Origin: Lepidodermella squamata
Taxonomy: Eukaryota > Gastrotricha
Reading direction: 5' to 3'
NCBI GenBank assembly: GCA_047495785.1
Contig: JBLDXI010000004.1
Coordinates: 2,108,001 to 2,172,000, forward strand
Length of the DNA stretch: 64,000 nt
Position 1 is the first letter of the stretch, and every line of letters starts with the position of its first letter. A program made the translations under genes and the position numbers. Below, in pieces: positions 62,277-64,000 of the stretch. The notes beneath the pieces were generated by a model. That model saw nothing but the letters and a program-made list of their open reading frames with translations, had not been told where the DNA came from and searched no databases.

Positions 62277-62386
62277 AAATTCTCGACCGGCCGCACCTAA
62301 TGCTACTGAGCTCTGAGGCCAGCCGGCCGCCGAAAGAGCTGGCATCGGCCGCAAGCGGCCGGACACACCGAGTTTGCGCACCACTG
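62277..62386 (-). mobile_element. Possible hAT-family transposon end (terminal sequence and GC-rich subterminal region)
   Basis: The sequence AGTTTGCGCACCACTG at 62371-62386 reads CAGTGGTGCGCAAACT on the minus strand, which resembles hAT terminal inverted repeats (CAG-TGGTGCGCAAAC type). The interior (62284-62362) has several CGGCCG motifs. A convincing partner terminus and an 8-bp target duplication were not found, so this may be a solo end or a small non-autonomous copy. Confidence 0.35.
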
Positions 62387-62530
62387 GGTTACCTGTATCG
62401 ATTTTTTCAGCAGTTATCACGATAGCAAATGTATTATGTTCTTATCGTTCGTGGCGCGGAAGAACCCGCACTTCAGGCAAAAAAGTGTCTGTACTGGCTA
62501 GCACAGTATAACACCCGGCTGTAATCTCAG

Positions 62531-62730
62531 GTACAGTCTTGGGCTGTACTTTTATTGTACAGTCTGTTGGTGACTATACCGTAAGTACACCTCATCAGGC
62601 TGTACACGGAAGTACAGCTGGATGGGAGACTGTAGACCGCAGTACAGCCTTGATTACTGTACACGAAGTACAGCCTCAATCACTGTACTTGCAGTTTACA
62701 GTAACATCCACCGTACTGTATAGGTACACT
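62531..62730. repeat. Degenerate 27-bp GTAC-rich minisatellite
   Basis: GTAC occurs at 62531, 62546, 62557, 62585, 62602, 62612, 62642, 62659, 62668, 62685, 62713 and 62724 (another lies at 62491). Most lie in AGTACAG or CTGTAC contexts. Spacings alternate near 17 and 10 bp, with a repeat step of 26-30 bp. The element is degenerate and the open frame across it is incidental. Confidence 0.7.
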
Positions 62731-62749
62731 CATACCAGGCTGTGAATAG

Positions 62750-63490
62750 AGCGTTTTGTAAATTTCTTCGCTTTTTCTGGTAAAGATGCATTTCAGCGCG
62801 ATTTCTTTCGCTGTGCTCGATTGCTATCATTAGGAAATGTGCAGCCCATCAGCTATAATGCGCTATTCAAGTACGCAACCCCCGTGACTATGGCATGTAT
62901 GATTGCGTAATAAGGAGTGAATAAGCTGACACAGTCGCGGCGGTACAAGATTCCCAATTTTTCATCGTTTAAACCATCCGGGCGCGCGGTCGAAGAACCA
63001 AAATGCTTTTTATTCCGTCCTTACTTCGCATGTGAAATAACTACAACTGACGAAAATATTTGGATTGGAGAGGATTAAGGCCTAGGACAGAGCATACCGA
63101 CTTCGAAAAGTGGTCAGGAAGGTGAGGTTACCTGGCCAGCGACAGCAAGTCTAGTCTGACGCGTAGAATAGCTCGAGGCACTTCCAGACGGCGAGTCTTG
63201 TCTCTTGGCAGAGGCCGACGCAACAGTCTTCAAGGCGGCAATGGAGTGGACGATGAACGAGCCAGGTACAAGCATCGACTAGCTCATCGACAGGCGCGTA
63301 CCAATCCGCTTGAAACCCATGCCGATCACGTAATAGGCCATGACTTTGGCTAAAGTGAAAGGTAGCGCCCGTGCTGGCGAGGGAGAGGCCGTCGTTCGTC
63401 GGTCGTCGGCAAAGGTGCCCAGTGAGGTCCCAGGTGTACTCGGTTAGTGTATTAGCGGGTCGCTGGTATAGATTATGTAGAGGAGCGGCG
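62750..63490. other. Flank without an identifiable gene
   Basis: Mixed composition, more G+C-rich after 63060. Short plus-strand open stretches are interrupted by stops. No splice-supported exon, RNA gene or element was recognised. Confidence 0.5.
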
Positions 63491-63497
63491 GGCTTCT

Positions 63498-63731
63498 TCA
63501 GCCTTCGAGCGATTTTTGCGTTTTGTTAATCGCATTATACCGTAAAATCCTAAAAAAAGACGACTGATCTATAATGAAACCTTCCGATTTAAGCCCCCAT
63601 TCTTTACGACGATTGAACGAATAAGCCCCCAGGCCTACAATAGTACCGCGTGGTGCAAATAAAACTTTAGCATGCCTCACATGACTAATAATTTTCAATT
63701 GCGTTCCAAGTTCGTGATCGAAAACATTACC
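63498..63731 (-). CDS. Possible exon of an unknown minus-strand gene
   Basis: After an acceptor-like GCGCAG (minus strand, near 63732), an open segment of about 77 codons runs to a TGA at 63498-63500. It includes HVRHAKVLFAPRGTIVGLG and NRRKEWGLKSEGF. Composition is protein-like, but no family is recognised and the donor (perhaps near 63548) is uncertain. It lies on the same strand as the truncated gene at 2818-3290, so it could be an upstream exon of it, but nothing links the two directly. Confidence 0.22.
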   Translation of the reverse strand, partial: GNVFDHELGTQLKIISHVRHAKVLFAPRGTIVGLGAYSFNRRKEWGLKSEGFIIDQSSFFRILRYNAINKTQKSLEG

Positions 63732-63940
63732 ATGATCGCTGCGCTACTGAGAAAGATGGTCGACTCGTATCTAGAGAACCCCCAATGAAATCGTTTTTCA
63801 TCATTTTCTGACAACAACACAGTCAACAGTATGTTCAGTTTTATCTTCTCATCTTGAACTAATTCAATTACACCCGTGTCTTCCTTGGAAGCGTTGAAGC
63901 CGTGTAAAGTGACGAAGCCGAATCCCCAGCACCAACCCAA
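63695..63940 (-). CDS. Weak open frame at the window edge
   Basis: An 81-codon minus-strand frame begins with TTG, not ATG. It contains GFGFVTL, which resembles the RNP1 motif of RNA-recognition domains, but the rest does not follow that fold's pattern. No splice acceptor is visible just upstream and it overlaps the other candidate exon. Probably non-coding. Confidence 0.12.
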   Translation of the reverse strand: MGWCWGFGFVTLHGFNASKEDTGVIELVQDEKIKLNILLTVLLSENDEKRFHWGFSRYESTIFLSSAAIMVMFSITNLERN

Positions 63941-64000
63941 TTTTCATTTAAACATTAGAATCTTTGAGCATTTGAATAAATAAGTCCACAGCTTACAATT

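Noticed and set aside
62181-62420. 79-codon minus-strand frame
   Set aside because: It covers the GC-rich hAT-like end and has no domain or splice support.
62539-62745. 68-codon plus-strand frame
   Set aside because: It lies in the GTAC minisatellite; the lack of stops follows from the repeat.
1-64000. Telomeric repeats, tRNA or rRNA genes
   Set aside because: No TTAGGC, TTAGGG or TTAGG tracts, and no tRNA-like or rRNA-like segments, were seen on either strand.

Overview
This is eukaryotic DNA, most likely from a small invertebrate animal such as a nematode or tardigrade. The taxon is inferred, not shown. The support is: coding exons split by mostly 52-63 bp GT-AG introns, AATAAA poly(A) signals, a non-LTR retrotransposon of the CR1/L2/Jockey type, a hAT-like terminus, and a very large tandem satellite. 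I see no bacterial genes, operons, tRNA, rRNA or CRISPR.

Layout. (1) Positions 1-2067 hold the 3' part of a plus-strand gene. Ten exons can be joined by splice sites and phase; they encode about seven and a half copies of a roughly 50-residue, four-cysteine repeat that I do not recognise. A poly(A) signal follows at 2233. (2) Positions 2818-3290 hold the 3' end of an unrecognised minus-strand gene, with its own poly(A) signal at 2761. Its upstream part is cut off by the satellite. (3) About 3319-56917 is one block of a 173-bp satellite, about 310 monomers. It runs head-to-tail in one orientation to 54894, then flips and runs in the opposite orientation to 56917. Inside are higher-order repeats: a 1038/2076-bp period at 9-14 kb, a 2049-bp period at 24-27 kb, a 346-bp dimer at 33.6-35 kb, a 5.5-kb block present twice at 36.4-41.9 and 42.3-47.8 kb, and a run of nine apparently identical monomers at 30.4-31.9 kb. 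All open frames inside the array are by-products of the repeat. (4) Positions 56926-62164 form a near-perfect inverted repeat: two 2308-bp arms around a 623-bp spacer. Each arm carries a 5'-truncated non-LTR retrotransposon with an open 348-codon reverse-transcriptase remnant. (5) Positions 62165-64000 are flank, with a hAT-like terminal sequence, a 27-bp GTAC-rich minisatellite, and weak minus-strand coding candidates near the end.

Overall this is a satellite-dominated, probably heterochromatic or (peri)centromeric region with unequal-exchange, deletion and inversion footprints, flanked by pieces of ordinary genes. The most interesting items are the unrecognised cysteine-repeat gene, the structured 173-bp satellite with two dyads per monomer, and the inverted duplication at its right edge.
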